Assembly: GCF_001913155.1 (NCBI RefSeq)
Contig: NZ_CP018760.1
Span: 1,116,001-1,180,000, forward strand
Length of the DNA: 64,000 nt
Source of the DNA: Maribacter hydrothermalis
Lineage (GTDB): Bacteria > Bacteroidota > Bacteroidia > Flavobacteriales > Flavobacteriaceae
Direction of reading: 5' to 3'
Below the pieces are notes generated by a model. The model made no database searches. It worked only from the letters and a program-made list of their open reading frames with translations, and had not been told where the DNA came from. Numbering within the stretch: position 1 is the first letter of the stretch; every line of letters starts with the position of its first letter. The position numbers were made by a program, and so were the translations under genes. This document shows positions 41,017 to 50,516 of the stretch, one piece after another.

Positions 41017-43366
41017 CTAATTATCGACCTTTAATTTTAAATTAATTTCCTTTTCCATTGAAATAAGAGTACCATCTTCACTGACCCCTTCTACAAAAAC
41101 TTTTACACCCTCTTGATTTTTTATAGGCACTTTAATAATGGTAGATTCTTTTTTAGAAAATACAACACTTGATTCCCAATACAAAGCACCATACTTTTTA
41201 AACACTACAGACTCGCAATCTTCATAACCAGGATTAAAATATTCGTTAGGTTTTGCATATCCATTACGAATAAAATGTCTGATATATTTATTTCTGTTTT
41301 CTGGAGGAACATACGCATCATCTCTTAACATAATGGTTATAAAGATTTTTTTACCCGAGTCATGCAAAATATTCTGAACTCTACTTAGTGGCATATTCAA
41401 TGCTATGTCCTCTCCTCTTCCAAACCCATCAACAAATAATAATACTACAATTGGTGAACCAAACATATCTACCGATTTAGACTTAACGACCATTTTACCA
41501 GTGCTCATATCATTCCCAATTAAAAATCCTAATTTTCGAAGATAGCTTGAAACACTTGGATATCTTTTCACCTCATAATCACCAATTTTTACACCTTCAA
41601 ATTCAGCTGAATTTATTTTCAGTCCATTATCTTTCCATTTATGAGCTTTAACAGCGGCTTCATCTAAGGCAATAAAACTATCTTTCCGCTTAAAACTTAA
41701 AGCATCATCTTCACTATATGCATTTAAAAAATTGACAGTTTGTTTTGATTTATCCAGATATTTTAAAATATCAATTTTATTTTCTTTCCACGTAGAATCA
41801 ATATTTATTTCTAAATTGGACTTACGCAAAACACCATTGTTTCCTATTAACGTTACCGCTAACGAATCATCCTCATACAAAGCCATATGCGTTTCAAATG
41901 TCTTATCACTTCGCAATTGCTCATAATTAATGGCTTTCGATACGTCGGTAATCAACAGCACTTGATTTTCTTCAGTTAAATCGGCATCTAGTATTCTACC
42001 TTTAACCGATATACCTTTTTCTGATTCAAATTGAATGGTATCATTATTTATTAAACTTTCCTCCCAGTTATACTTGCCCCAACCTTCAATCATTAATTTT
42101 ATATCGAGGTCATAATTCTGAAATCCATTAAAATCAGAAAACTCATATTTGTAAGTTAACTGACCGTTTACATAAGGTTTAACCAAAAAAGAACTGGTTA
42201 AAAAATTTTGAGGATTATATGCTTTGGTTCCTAATGGTAAAACAGAAACACTCATATTATATTCTAAAGCTTGCGGCCCTACAGTAGAAAAAGTCAATCC
42301 CAATGAATCTCGTGAAGTATTTAACCGATGCCTTACATTTATTTTAGCAACCCTATTACTCTTATCTGAATGATTGAAAAACATTCTATATGCTATTGGT
42401 TTTTGTAGTTCATCAAATAAGATAGCTTTATTAACACCATAGGGAATAGACTCCCTATTTATAGACACTGCTAGTTGATTCTTTTTTACAATCCAATCGC
42501 GTATAAAAACAGTATCTTCTTGAACAATTGCTAAAGAATAGTTTTCATTACTATTCTCAAAGAGCGTTTCATGTGACAATAACAGTTTGGCCAAAAACTG
42601 TTTTTTACCTGAGTTATCAATACTAAGTCCTATTTTACCAAAAGACTCATCAAAGGGAACGGTAAATAGGTTTCCCTTAGAATCCTGAATTTCAAAAAAA
42701 TAAGACTGCTTTTCATTTATAAAAAATCCAACTTTACCGAAACCTTCATTGCTAATACTAATACTTGAAACCAAAACCTCTCCATTATCATTTAATAATT
42801 TAATAATCGGTTTATGATCACCAAAATTATTTTTTAAGTGAATTCCTATATAATTAAATGCTCCGCTTATTAAAGTTCCGCTTTCTGGGTAAACGTTCAA
42901 TTCAGTTTTGGTCGTAACTTTAAGTTCATTGTCAGTTGCATTGCCAAGAATTTCGATTTGCTGTTGAAAAGGCTCTAACTTTTCAAAATTTCTTAAATAA
43001 TTGGTCCAAGCAATTATATGATATGACCCTTTTTCAAAGGCATTGTCAATTTCAAAATCACCATAAGCGATTCCGTTATTGACCCTTAATAATTTTCGAT
43101 ACATTTCCTTTCCAAAATCATCATAAATACCGACATGAAGATTTTCGGTAATATCGGAAGGTAGTAGTGTTTTTTTGATTTTGAATATAGGCCGTAAACC
43201 ACACATGCTCACCCGAAGCAAATGAAGTCTTATTTAAATGGAGGTGTATATTTTCTAGGAGCTGATTAGAGCCATCAACAATAGTTAGGTGCTCTTTTTC
43301 TTCTTGAGAGAAGCCCCAAAATGTAAAAACAAATAATAAATATATAATTGTATTTTTCTGCATCAA
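41017..43366 (-). pseudogene. MG2-like/TonB-plug-like surface protein, one frameshift
   Basis: The start at 43366 encodes a signal peptide (YLLFVFTFWGFSQ) and the MG2-like opening ENIHLHLNKTSFASGEHVWF and TAYIQNQK. The frame then changes at a run of seven A (43170-43176). With six A the protein would continue TLLPSDITENLHVGIYDDFG into the long frame ending at 41017, for about 780 residues. The family has macroglobulin-like domains followed by a TonB-receptor plug-like region (YPSVSSYLRKLGF, then VVLLFVDGFGRGEDIALNM) but no barrel. Likely surface or periplasmic; role unknown. The single homopolymer shift may be sequencing error, decay or a switchable tract. Confidence 0.75.
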
Positions 43367-43402
43367 ATTTTGAATTCAACTACAGAAAAATACAAAAAAA
43401 AA

Positions 43403-44707
43403 TTACTTCTTTCTCATAAATACCGTAATTGGTACTCCCGAAAAATCGTATTCTTCACGTATTTTATTCTCTAAATAACGCTTGTACGGCTCGCGTACAT
43501 ACTGTGGCAAGTTACAGAAGAATGCAAACTGTGGGTACGGAGTTGGTAACTGCGTACAGAATTTAATCTTAACAAATTTACCCTTGTAAGCAGGTGGCGG
43601 ATAATTTTCTATTATCGGCAACATAGTTTCATTAAACTTACGAGTAATAATTTTCTTGTTTCTATTATTATAAACCTCAACAGCAGTTTCTATTGCTTTA
43701 AAAATACGTTGCTTAGTTAATACTGAAATAAACAAAATTGGCACATCTGTAAATGGTTCAATTGCTTTTTTAATTTTCTGCGTATAGTGCTTTATGGTAT
43801 TAGTTTCTTTATCCTCTACCAAATCCCACTTATTCACAAGAATAACAATACCCTTATGATTACGCTGGGCTAGCCAAAAAATGTTTTCAACTTGACCATC
43901 GAATCCTCTTGTTGCATCTAATAGTAAGATACAAACATCGCAATGCTCAATAGCTCTTACAGAACGCATAACGGAGTAAAATTCTAAATCTTCCTTTACT
44001 TTCGACTTACGACGTATACCAGCTGTATCTACCAGATTAAATTCAAATCCGAATCTATTATACTTCGTATCAATACTATCTCTAGTTGTTCCCGCAATGT
44101 CAGTAACAATATATCTTTCCTCTCCAATAAGTGCATTTATAAAAGAAGATTTTCCTGCATTTGGTCTACCAACAACAGCAAATCTTGGTAATTCGCTTTT
44201 TTCCTCAACAACATCTGGCAACTCTTTTACAAGAGCATCTAATAAATCTCCTGTACCTCCTCCATTAATACTTGAAAGTGTATAATATTCTCCTAAACCT
44301 AACGAATAAAATTCAACAGCATCTTCTGCACGCTTAGCATTATCAACCTTATTAATTGCCAGGAAGACAGGTTTTTTTACTTTACGTAGTAATTTAGCAA
44401 CATCCTCGTCCATACCGGTTACACCGGTTTCAACATCTACCATAAAAATTATAGCATCGGCTTCTGCAATAGCTAGTTCTACCTGTTTATCTATTTCCTT
44501 TTCGAAAACATCATCACTACCTACAACATACCCGCCTGTATCTATAATAGAGAATTCTTTACCGTTCCAATCACTTTTTCCGTAATGGCGATCACGTGTA
44601 ACTCCACTTACAGCATCAACAATAGCTTCACGTCTCTGAATCAATCGGTTAAAAAAAGTAGATTTACCTACATTGGGTCTCCCCACAATGGCAACAATAG
44701 CACTCAT
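43403..44707 (-). CDS. der: ribosome-biogenesis GTPase Der
   Basis: Two tandem G domains. The first has [14 protein letters not shown], the DTGG switch and NKVD; the second has [18 protein letters not shown] and NKWD. They are followed by a C-terminal KH-like domain ([20 protein letters not shown]) ending [13 protein letters not shown]. 434 residues, complete. It assists 50S assembly. Downstream of era on the same strand, spaced 83 bp. Confidence 0.97.
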   Translation of the reverse strand: MSAIVAIVGRPNVGKSTFFNRLIQRREAIVDAVSGVTRDRHYGKSDWNGKEFSIIDTGGYVVGSDDVFEKEIDKQVELAIAEADAIIFMVDVETGVTGMDEDVAKLLRKVKKPVFLAINKVDNAKRAEDAVEFYSLGLGEYYTLSSINGGGTGDLLDALVKELPDVVEEKSELPRFAVVGRPNAGKSSFINALIGEERYIVTDIAGTTRDSIDTKYNRFGFEFNLVDTAGIRRKSKVKEDLEFYSVMRSVRAIEHCDVCILLLDATRGFDGQVENIFWLAQRNHKGIVILVNKWDLVEDKETNTIKHYTQKIKKAIEPFTDVPILFISVLTKQRIFKAIETAVEVYNNRNKKIITRKFNETMLPIIENYPPPAYKGKFVKIKFCTQLPTPYPQFAFFCNLPQYVREPYKRYLENKIREEYDFSGVPITVFMRKK

Positions 44708-44790
44708 AGCTTAAATTTGGCGCAAAGGTAGTATAATCCAAACAATAGTTGCCTGATTACCTTAGGTATATGAAAAAATGGAGAATTGTG

Positions 44791-45678
44791 TTATTTATTA
44801 TATCCAAAACGTTTTAACTGTCTAGAATCGCTTCGCCAGTTTTTGTTCACTTTTACATATAATTCTATATGAACTTGTTTACCAAAAAACTTTTCTAAGT
44901 CTTTACGAGCTTCAATACCAACACGTTTTAATGCTGCACCTTTATGGCCAATAATAATGCCTTTTTGAGAATCTCGTTCTACCATTATCACTGCTCGCAT
45001 ACGTATAATATCTTCATCTTCAAAAAACTCCTCCGTTTCTATTTCAACTGCATACGGAATTTCCTTTTTGTAGTTTAATAAGATTTTTTCCCTTATTGTT
45101 TCGTTAACGAAAAAACGCTCTGGCTTATCCGTTAATTGATCTTTTGGATAATACGCTGGGGAATTTGGCATTAATTCTATTATACGCTCAAAAACCCCTT
45201 TAATATTAAAATTAGAAAGTGCAGAAATAGGATGCAATTCTACGTTTGGCAACATTTCTTGCCAGTACTGAACTTGTTCTTCTAATAATTCTTGTGTTGC
45301 CGTATCTACTTTATTCAGTAATAAAAGAACCGGAATTTTACTATTCTTAATTTTCTCAAAGAATGCTTCATCTTTTAAAGCCTTCTCCCCTATTTCCACC
45401 ATATAAAGCAGTACATCTGCATCTTCAAAGGCTGATTTTACAAAATCCATCATACTACTCTGAAGCTCGTATGCTGGCTTAATAATACCTGGGGTATCCG
45501 ACAAAATCATCTGAAAATCATCACCGTTTACAATACCCAAAATACGATGTCTTGTTGTTTGCGCTTTAGATGTAATAATGGATAATTTTTCACCCACAAA
45601 GGCATTCATTAACGTTGATTTACCAACATTAGGGTTACCAATAATATTTACGAAGCCTGCCTTATGTACTTGTTCCAT
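44791..45678 (-). CDS. era: GTPase Era
   Basis: An N-terminal G domain (GNPNVGKSTLMNAF, DTPGI, LLNKVD) and a C-terminal KH domain with GHKGAALKRVGIEARKDLEK that binds the 3' end of 16S rRNA. 295 residues, the normal length. It acts in 30S maturation. Probably cotranscribed with der. Confidence 0.97.
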   Translation of the reverse strand: MEQVHKAGFVNIIGNPNVGKSTLMNAFVGEKLSIITSKAQTTRHRILGIVNGDDFQMILSDTPGIIKPAYELQSSMMDFVKSAFEDADVLLYMVEIGEKALKDEAFFEKIKNSKIPVLLLLNKVDTATQELLEEQVQYWQEMLPNVELHPISALSNFNIKGVFERIIELMPNSPAYYPKDQLTDKPERFFVNETIREKILLNYKKEIPYAVEIETEEFFEDEDIIRMRAVIMVERDSQKGIIIGHKGAALKRVGIEARKDLEKFFGKQVHIELYVKVNKNWRSDSRQLKRFGYNK

Positions 45679-45766
45679 ACTACAAAGGTAGCATTTAAGC
45701 GACAGGTATTGATGACATTTCTTTTCATATTCTATGTATTGGTATAAATCTTTTAATCCTATACCA

Positions 45767-46882
45767 ATGAGAACTTGTTTTTATTCTTTTTTAAGTTACA
45801 TACTATGTATTATTTATTTCTCATGTGGAGATTTGGATAAACAAAGTAAAGACCTTGCCCAAGAAACAATTGAGATAAATGGACAAACCTACACACTCAA
45901 AAAAAATGTAACCGTTACAAATGCTGTAAAGTCAATAAAACCAAATAAACCTGAAATTATATTTCATGAATTACGCGACGAACAAAGAAATATGGCTATG
46001 GCCTACCTACCGTTACCAGACAATTGGAAAATAAAAGATCAAGTTGATACTGATGGGGTGGTTGCAATAGCACCAAACAATATTAAAGTATATGGAGAAC
46101 GTTCAAACAACTTTGTTTTTTCTCAATTACCAGGATTCAACCAAATGATTTTAAATCAAGGGGAACAAGTAAAACCCTTAAAAAACATCAATCAACTAAT
46201 AAAAGAGGACTTTACACCTTTGTTCGAGAAAGATGGTTTTAAGCTTATTAAACAATACGCCTTACCTAACCAAAAAGCGTACGATGAAAATTACGAGCAA
46301 TTTGTTTTTAAACCCGTACCCATGCAAAAAACATTTGAAGTAATGGCTGCAGAATGGGAACATACTAATGGTACCATGTCGTTAGTAGTTATTAGACAAT
46401 ACATAAGCTATACCCAAGAAGCCTGTTATTGGGGCTATAGAGTTAGTGGAATAGAGGCACCCAAAGCTCATTTCGAATCTGCAAAAACCAACTACTTATA
46501 CACCTTAGCAAATACAAAATTTAACCCACAGTGGCTGCAAACCTGTTATATGGAAGACGCCCAAACCTCAGCCAGAATGAATAGGATTCATGAAGATAGA
46601 ATGATGCAATTAAGAGCAGAAGGGCAGGCTATTATTGAACGTGGCAAAGCACATAGCGCTATGGTAGATAATAATCACAAAAAATGGATGGATGCTCATT
46701 TAGAACGGGAGAATATAGCTAACCCTACAAATGGGCAAACATACCAAGTTGATGCCGGCAGTAAAGAATATTGGATGAATTCCTCAAATGAGTACATCTC
46801 CTCAAATAATGTATTGTACGACCCAAATATGGACAAGGCTGTAAATACTGAATTGTGGACAAAAATGACAATCAATAATTAA
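45767..46882 (+). CDS. unknown lipoprotein
   Basis: The ATG at 45767 opens a hydrophobic signal ending IIYFSC (Cys20); the earlier ATG at 45734 adds residues without a signal purpose. The mature part has no motif I recognise. It contains a mixed alpha/beta region (FHELRDEQRNMAMAYLPLP, QLPGFNQMILNQGEQVKP) and a helical C-terminal part rich in Met, His and Asn (ARMNRIHEDRMMQLRAEGQA). It precedes the two paralogous lipoproteins and the sigma/CHAT genes on the same strand, 29 bp from the next gene, so it may share their transcript. Confidence 0.75.
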   Translation: MRTCFYSFLSYILCIIYFSCGDLDKQSKDLAQETIEINGQTYTLKKNVTVTNAVKSIKPNKPEIIFHELRDEQRNMAMAYLPLPDNWKIKDQVDTDGVVAIAPNNIKVYGERSNNFVFSQLPGFNQMILNQGEQVKPLKNINQLIKEDFTPLFEKDGFKLIKQYALPNQKAYDENYEQFVFKPVPMQKTFEVMAAEWEHTNGTMSLVVIRQYISYTQEACYWGYRVSGIEAPKAHFESAKTNYLYTLANTKFNPQWLQTCYMEDAQTSARMNRIHEDRMMQLRAEGQAIIERGKAHSAMVDNNHKKWMDAHLERENIANPTNGQTYQVDAGSKEYWMNSSNEYISSNNVLYDPNMDKAVNTELWTKMTINN

Positions 46883-46911
46883 AATCCCACAACTTTTAAA
46901 ACTAAATAATC

Positions 46912-48084
46912 ATGAAAAATTTCAAACCTTTTTATTTCTTAATAGTATTCTCTTTTTTGCTTGCAAATTGTTCAAAAGATGAAACAACTGATTCACCAGA
47001 AAACACTAATCCTGGTCCTTTTTCGGTAACAATTTTAGAAACTCGAATGGACGGCGCTAACATTGGATGGACGCAATCTGTCGATAATGATAACGATACA
47101 GTAACCTATTCAATTTATCTAAATAGTCAACGTGTTTCAATCGGTGGCTCGGCCCTAGCATACAACTTTACGAATTTGAACCCTGATACAAATCATGAAG
47201 GGCATATTATTGCAGAAGACGGTAAAGGAGGCACTACACAAGTTAAATTTGCTTTTAAAACCGAACCAAGCATTGAGGAGGAAACCATTGACAACCCCGA
47301 CCTAGAACTTATCGGTGGCCAAGGTGCTTTTACCATTACACCTGGTAGCGGAATAATGAGCGAAGAAACTTCTGTAAATCTCAGAATTATTTTTGATGAT
47401 TTTAAAACACAAATTCCCAATGACTCCATAGATTATAGAATTGAATGGAAGACCAATGGCGCCTTCGGTAGTTTTGAAACCGAGGTCAAAGAGGCCGCTA
47501 TTTTAGATTTGGATGGTATTATATATACCAGCACCAATACGGCAACTACCACAGGCGAAGAAAAATTTATGGCCACCTTATATTCCAGACCAAAGGGAAG
47601 TACTGAAGCATTTACTCTAAACGGCTCTGCGCTTACCAGCTTATCTATTATAAATGAGCCCAACAAGAAATATTTTATTTTAGATGATATCTTTTACATT
47701 GAAAAACATTCCGATGAAGAATGTATAATTTCTACTAATCCTATCGTAACAGCACCTGGTATTAGAAATTTATTGAACAACTCCTTTTTTGTAAATAAAA
47801 TAGAGAATGCAACTAATTATTCTTTAACGGTTGCAAGTGTAAAAGATGGTGATGGTTACGAATATGGTGGTCGTAGTTGGAGTTGGAATAATAATTCTAC
47901 CCAATACCCAAATGATGGTGTGGACACAACTGATGAAAATGGCGACCTAATTACTCTTAAAGGCGATTTTGAACTTTATATATACGGTGGAGCTATAAAT
48001 ATATGTAATGAATCGTATGATGCTACCGTAAGCAGACTAGCCGCAACACAAGCAACAAGTCAACTAACCGTGACCTTAGAGTAA
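46912..48084 (+). CDS. Fn3-like lipoprotein, paralogue 1
   Basis: A signal peptide with lipobox FLLANC (Cys20) is followed by a fibronectin-III-like domain (about 35-120; VTILETRMDGANIGWTQSVD, YNFTNLNPDTNHEGHIIAED). A 120-residue beta-rich domain (about 128-247) is almost identical to the next gene, and a C-terminal domain carries WSWNNNSTQYPN. Function unknown; the lipid anchor and Fn3 domain suggest a surface protein. It lies upstream of the ECF sigma/CHAT genes and could be its target or sensor, but this is not shown by sequence. Confidence 0.85.
   Translation: MKNFKPFYFLIVFSFLLANCSKDETTDSPENTNPGPFSVTILETRMDGANIGWTQSVDNDNDTVTYSIYLNSQRVSIGGSALAYNFTNLNPDTNHEGHIIAEDGKGGTTQVKFAFKTEPSIEEETIDNPDLELIGGQGAFTITPGSGIMSEETSVNLRIIFDDFKTQIPNDSIDYRIEWKTNGAFGSFETEVKEAAILDLDGIIYTSTNTATTTGEEKFMATLYSRPKGSTEAFTLNGSALTSLSIINEPNKKYFILDDIFYIEKHSDEECIISTNPIVTAPGIRNLLNNSFFVNKIENATNYSLTVASVKDGDGYEYGGRSWSWNNNSTQYPNDGVDTTDENGDLITLKGDFELYIYGGAINICNESYDATVSRLAATQATSQLTVTLE
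47281..47640 (+). repeat. long direct repeat, copy 1 (copy 2 at 48299-48658)
   Basis: About 350 bp inside the two neighbouring lipoprotein genes are nearly identical in DNA, including silent positions. Flanking coding regions are only distantly alike or unrelated. This points to recent duplication or gene conversion of one domain. Confidence 0.9.
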
Positions 48085-48156
48085 ATAAAAAAAACAACCG
48101 CTAATAAAAATTAGATTCCAACGAAAAATTTTTAGTATCAATTAAAACCTAAAAAC

Positions 48157-49107
48157 ATGAAAACACCTTTATTATTTATTGCACTCTTGGTTATTTTAAA
48201 CATAGGGTGCACCAAAGATGAAACGCCAATAAAAGAGGAGCAAATAGAACAGGGAGAAGAAAAAGGCGAGGAAGAAACTGAAGAAGTAGAAGAAGAAACC
48301 ATAAACAATCCCGATTTGGAACTTATAGGTGGCCAAGGAGCTTTTACAATTACCCCAGGTAGCGGTATCATGAGCGGAGACACTTCAGTGAATCTCAGAA
48401 TTATTTTTGATGATTTTAAAACACAGATTCCTAATGATTCCCTTGATTATAAAATTGAATGGAAGACCAATGGTGCCTTCGGCAGTTTTGAATCCGAGGT
48501 CAAAGAGGCCGCTATTCTAGATTTGGATGGTATTATATATACCAGCACCAATACGGCAACTTCCACCGGCGAAGAAAAATTTATGGCCACCTTATATTCC
48601 AGACCAAAGGGAAGTAGTGATGAATTTACTTTAAACGGCTCTGCACAGACTAACTTAACAATTAGTAACGACCCTAAAAAGAAATATTATATTATAGAAG
48701 ACACTTTCTATCTTAAAAAATTTATCGATGAGCCTTGTGGTGATAATCCAAATAGTGTTAGAAACCTTCTTATAAACTCGTTTTTTGTCCCAAAGATTCC
48801 TGGAGCCAAAAGCTATAGTTTAAGTACCAACGAAATAGTACTTGCTAGTAGAGTACTTGATGATGGTAGCACCGTTTTCACCCGTTATGGTATTTTAAAT
48901 TGGAATTGGAACAATAACTCCACACAATACCCCAATAGCAGTGCAGAAGGCACAACTGCTGATGGAACTCTAATAAACAATACTGCAGAATTTGAACTTC
49001 CTTTTATCCCAGGGGCTTTAAATCTTTGTCATCCTGATTATGCAGAAATTGTTGCAATTAGAGGGGCTTTAAATGGAATTGGTTATTTAACAGTAACCTT
49101 AGAATAA
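48157..49107 (+). CDS. lipoprotein, paralogue 2
   Basis: Short signal peptide with lipobox LNIGC (Cys15), then an acidic linker rich in Glu (KEEQIEQGEEKGEEETEEVE) in place of the Fn3 domain of paralogue 1. The shared ~120-residue domain (about 48-167, GGQGAFTITPGSGIMSGDTS onward) and a diverged version of the C-terminal domain (NWNWNNNSTQYPN) follow. The shared domain is far more alike than the C-terminal part. The last gene before the sigma factor (60 bp). Confidence 0.85.
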   Translation: MKTPLLFIALLVILNIGCTKDETPIKEEQIEQGEEKGEEETEEVEEETINNPDLELIGGQGAFTITPGSGIMSGDTSVNLRIIFDDFKTQIPNDSLDYKIEWKTNGAFGSFESEVKEAAILDLDGIIYTSTNTATSTGEEKFMATLYSRPKGSSDEFTLNGSAQTNLTISNDPKKKYYIIEDTFYLKKFIDEPCGDNPNSVRNLLINSFFVPKIPGAKSYSLSTNEIVLASRVLDDGSTVFTRYGILNWNWNNNSTQYPNSSAEGTTADGTLINNTAEFELPFIPGALNLCHPDYAEIVAIRGALNGIGYLTVTLE

Positions 49108-49167
49108 GAAATTACTTGTAACTAATTTAACATAAAAAGTGTATCTTTCTTTAGTCTATAAACGGCT

Positions 49168-49758
49168 ATGCATAAGAAAGATACACTTACCAAAAACTAT
49201 AGTGAGCAGGAAGAGTTGATTAAAGCAATTCATAATAACAATGAGTTATTGCTTAAAAAGCTATACCAAGATAACTACTACAAAACAGAAAAATACATTT
49301 TACAAAATAGTGGCACATTAGCAGAGGCAAAAGACATTTACCAAGAGGCATTTATTGCCGTTTGGGAAAATGTACAAGACAATAAATTTAGCCCAAAAAA
49401 TAGTACTGCATTAAACGGATATATTTACACAATAGCCAAAAACAAATGGTTAGACCAATTAAAGTCTACCTATTTTAAAAAGACACATAAACTGGATAAA
49501 TATGACCATAAATTAAAAAGTGAACCAGATACAGAATTTGAAGAAAATGAGCTTGAACAAGATTCAAAAATTAACAAAGTTGTAGTTCAATTTAAAGCTA
49601 TTGGTAAAGAATGTCAACAACTATTAACGGTGTTTTACTATGACAACAAACCGCTTAAAGAAATAGCTGCAAAATTAAAACTTACAGAAGCATCAACTCG
49701 TAATAAAAAATACCGTTGTTTGGAAAAGCTACGTGCTTTGGTACTCAAATCAAATTAA
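49168..49758 (+). CDS. ECF-type sigma-70 family RNA polymerase sigma factor
   Basis: 196 residues with region 2 (LLKKLYQDNYYKTEKYILQN, AKDIYQEAFIAVWENVQD) and region 4 (CQQLLTVFYYDNKPLKEIAA, KLKLTEASTRNKKYRCLEKL), with no region 1 or 3. It is the first of a tight trio: the next frame begins 9 bp after the stop from a TTG (or overlaps from an ATG at 49716), and the CHAT gene follows 9 bp after that. A TATCTTTC, one base off TAnnTTTG, lies near 49142. It is expected to be held inactive by the following membrane protein. Confidence 0.93.
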   Translation: MHKKDTLTKNYSEQEELIKAIHNNNELLLKKLYQDNYYKTEKYILQNSGTLAEAKDIYQEAFIAVWENVQDNKFSPKNSTALNGYIYTIAKNKWLDQLKSTYFKKTHKLDKYDHKLKSEPDTEFEENELEQDSKINKVVVQFKAIGKECQQLLTVFYYDNKPLKEIAAKLKLTEASTRNKKYRCLEKLRALVLKSN

Positions 49759-49766
49759 ACCCCGAA

Positions 49767-50507
49767 TTGGAAGAAAAAAATAACATATCTCAGGAGATCT
49801 TAGAAACCATAGAAAGGTATCTCAAGAATGCTATGGATGCTAATGAACTAGCGTCATTTAAAATAGAAATGGAGAAAAACGCTATTCTACAACAGCAAGT
49901 TGAAGAAACTAAAATTCTTATTTCAGGAGTAAAAAGAGCAGCCAAAAAAAACAAGTTAGACGAATTTCATAAAAACCTTTCCAAGCGCAATACATTAAAC
50001 GAACAAGATGAGTCCATTTTTAAATTCAACTTTAGAACGCTATCTATAGCTGCCTCTATTTTAATTTTAGTTGGCGGATTTTGGTTTTTTAATAGAACAC
50101 CGCAAAATGAAAAATTGTTTAATCAGTATTTTGAACCAGATAGAGGTTTAGCCACGACCATGAGTGCCACAGACAAATATAATTTTGAAGACGCTATGGT
50201 AGATTATAAAAATTCAAAATATGATTTGGCCATTAAAAAATGGGAGGTTTTGTTGAAGAATAAACAAGAAAATGATACGCTAAACTACTTTTTAGGTTCC
50301 GCCCAATTAGCAAATAAAAATGAAATAAAAGCCATTCCATATTTTACTAAAGTAATTGAAAACAAAGAAAGTATATTTTTAAATGAGGCCTATTATTATT
50401 TAGGACTAGCTAATCTTAAGGCTAACAAAATAAACGAAGCAATTTTAAATTTTAAACAAAATAATTCCCCCAAAAGTGAAAAAATAATTTCTGAACTACG
50501 TAATTAA
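49767..50507 (+). CDS. anti-sigma-like membrane protein with periplasmic TPRs
   Basis: The start is uncertain: a TTG at 49767 sits 9 bp after the sigma stop, whereas an ATG at 49716 would overlap the sigma gene by 43 bp. I prefer the TTG (246 residues). The N-terminal ~90 residues are helical and cytosolic (ETIERYLKNAMDANELASFK), resembling non-zinc anti-sigma domains. One membrane helix follows (about 91-109, TLSIAASILILVGGFWFF), then a periplasmic part with TPR-like units (FLGSAQLANKNEIKAIPYFT, EAYYYLGLANLKANKINEAI). Its place between the sigma factor and a TPR-CHAT protein supports an anti-sigma role; this is inference. Confidence 0.75.
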   Translation: MEEKNNISQEILETIERYLKNAMDANELASFKIEMEKNAILQQQVEETKILISGVKRAAKKNKLDEFHKNLSKRNTLNEQDESIFKFNFRTLSIAASILILVGGFWFFNRTPQNEKLFNQYFEPDRGLATTMSATDKYNFEDAMVDYKNSKYDLAIKKWEVLLKNKQENDTLNYFLGSAQLANKNEIKAIPYFTKVIENKESIFLNEAYYYLGLANLKANKINEAILNFKQNNSPKSEKIISELRN

Positions 50508-50516
50508 AACCGATTT

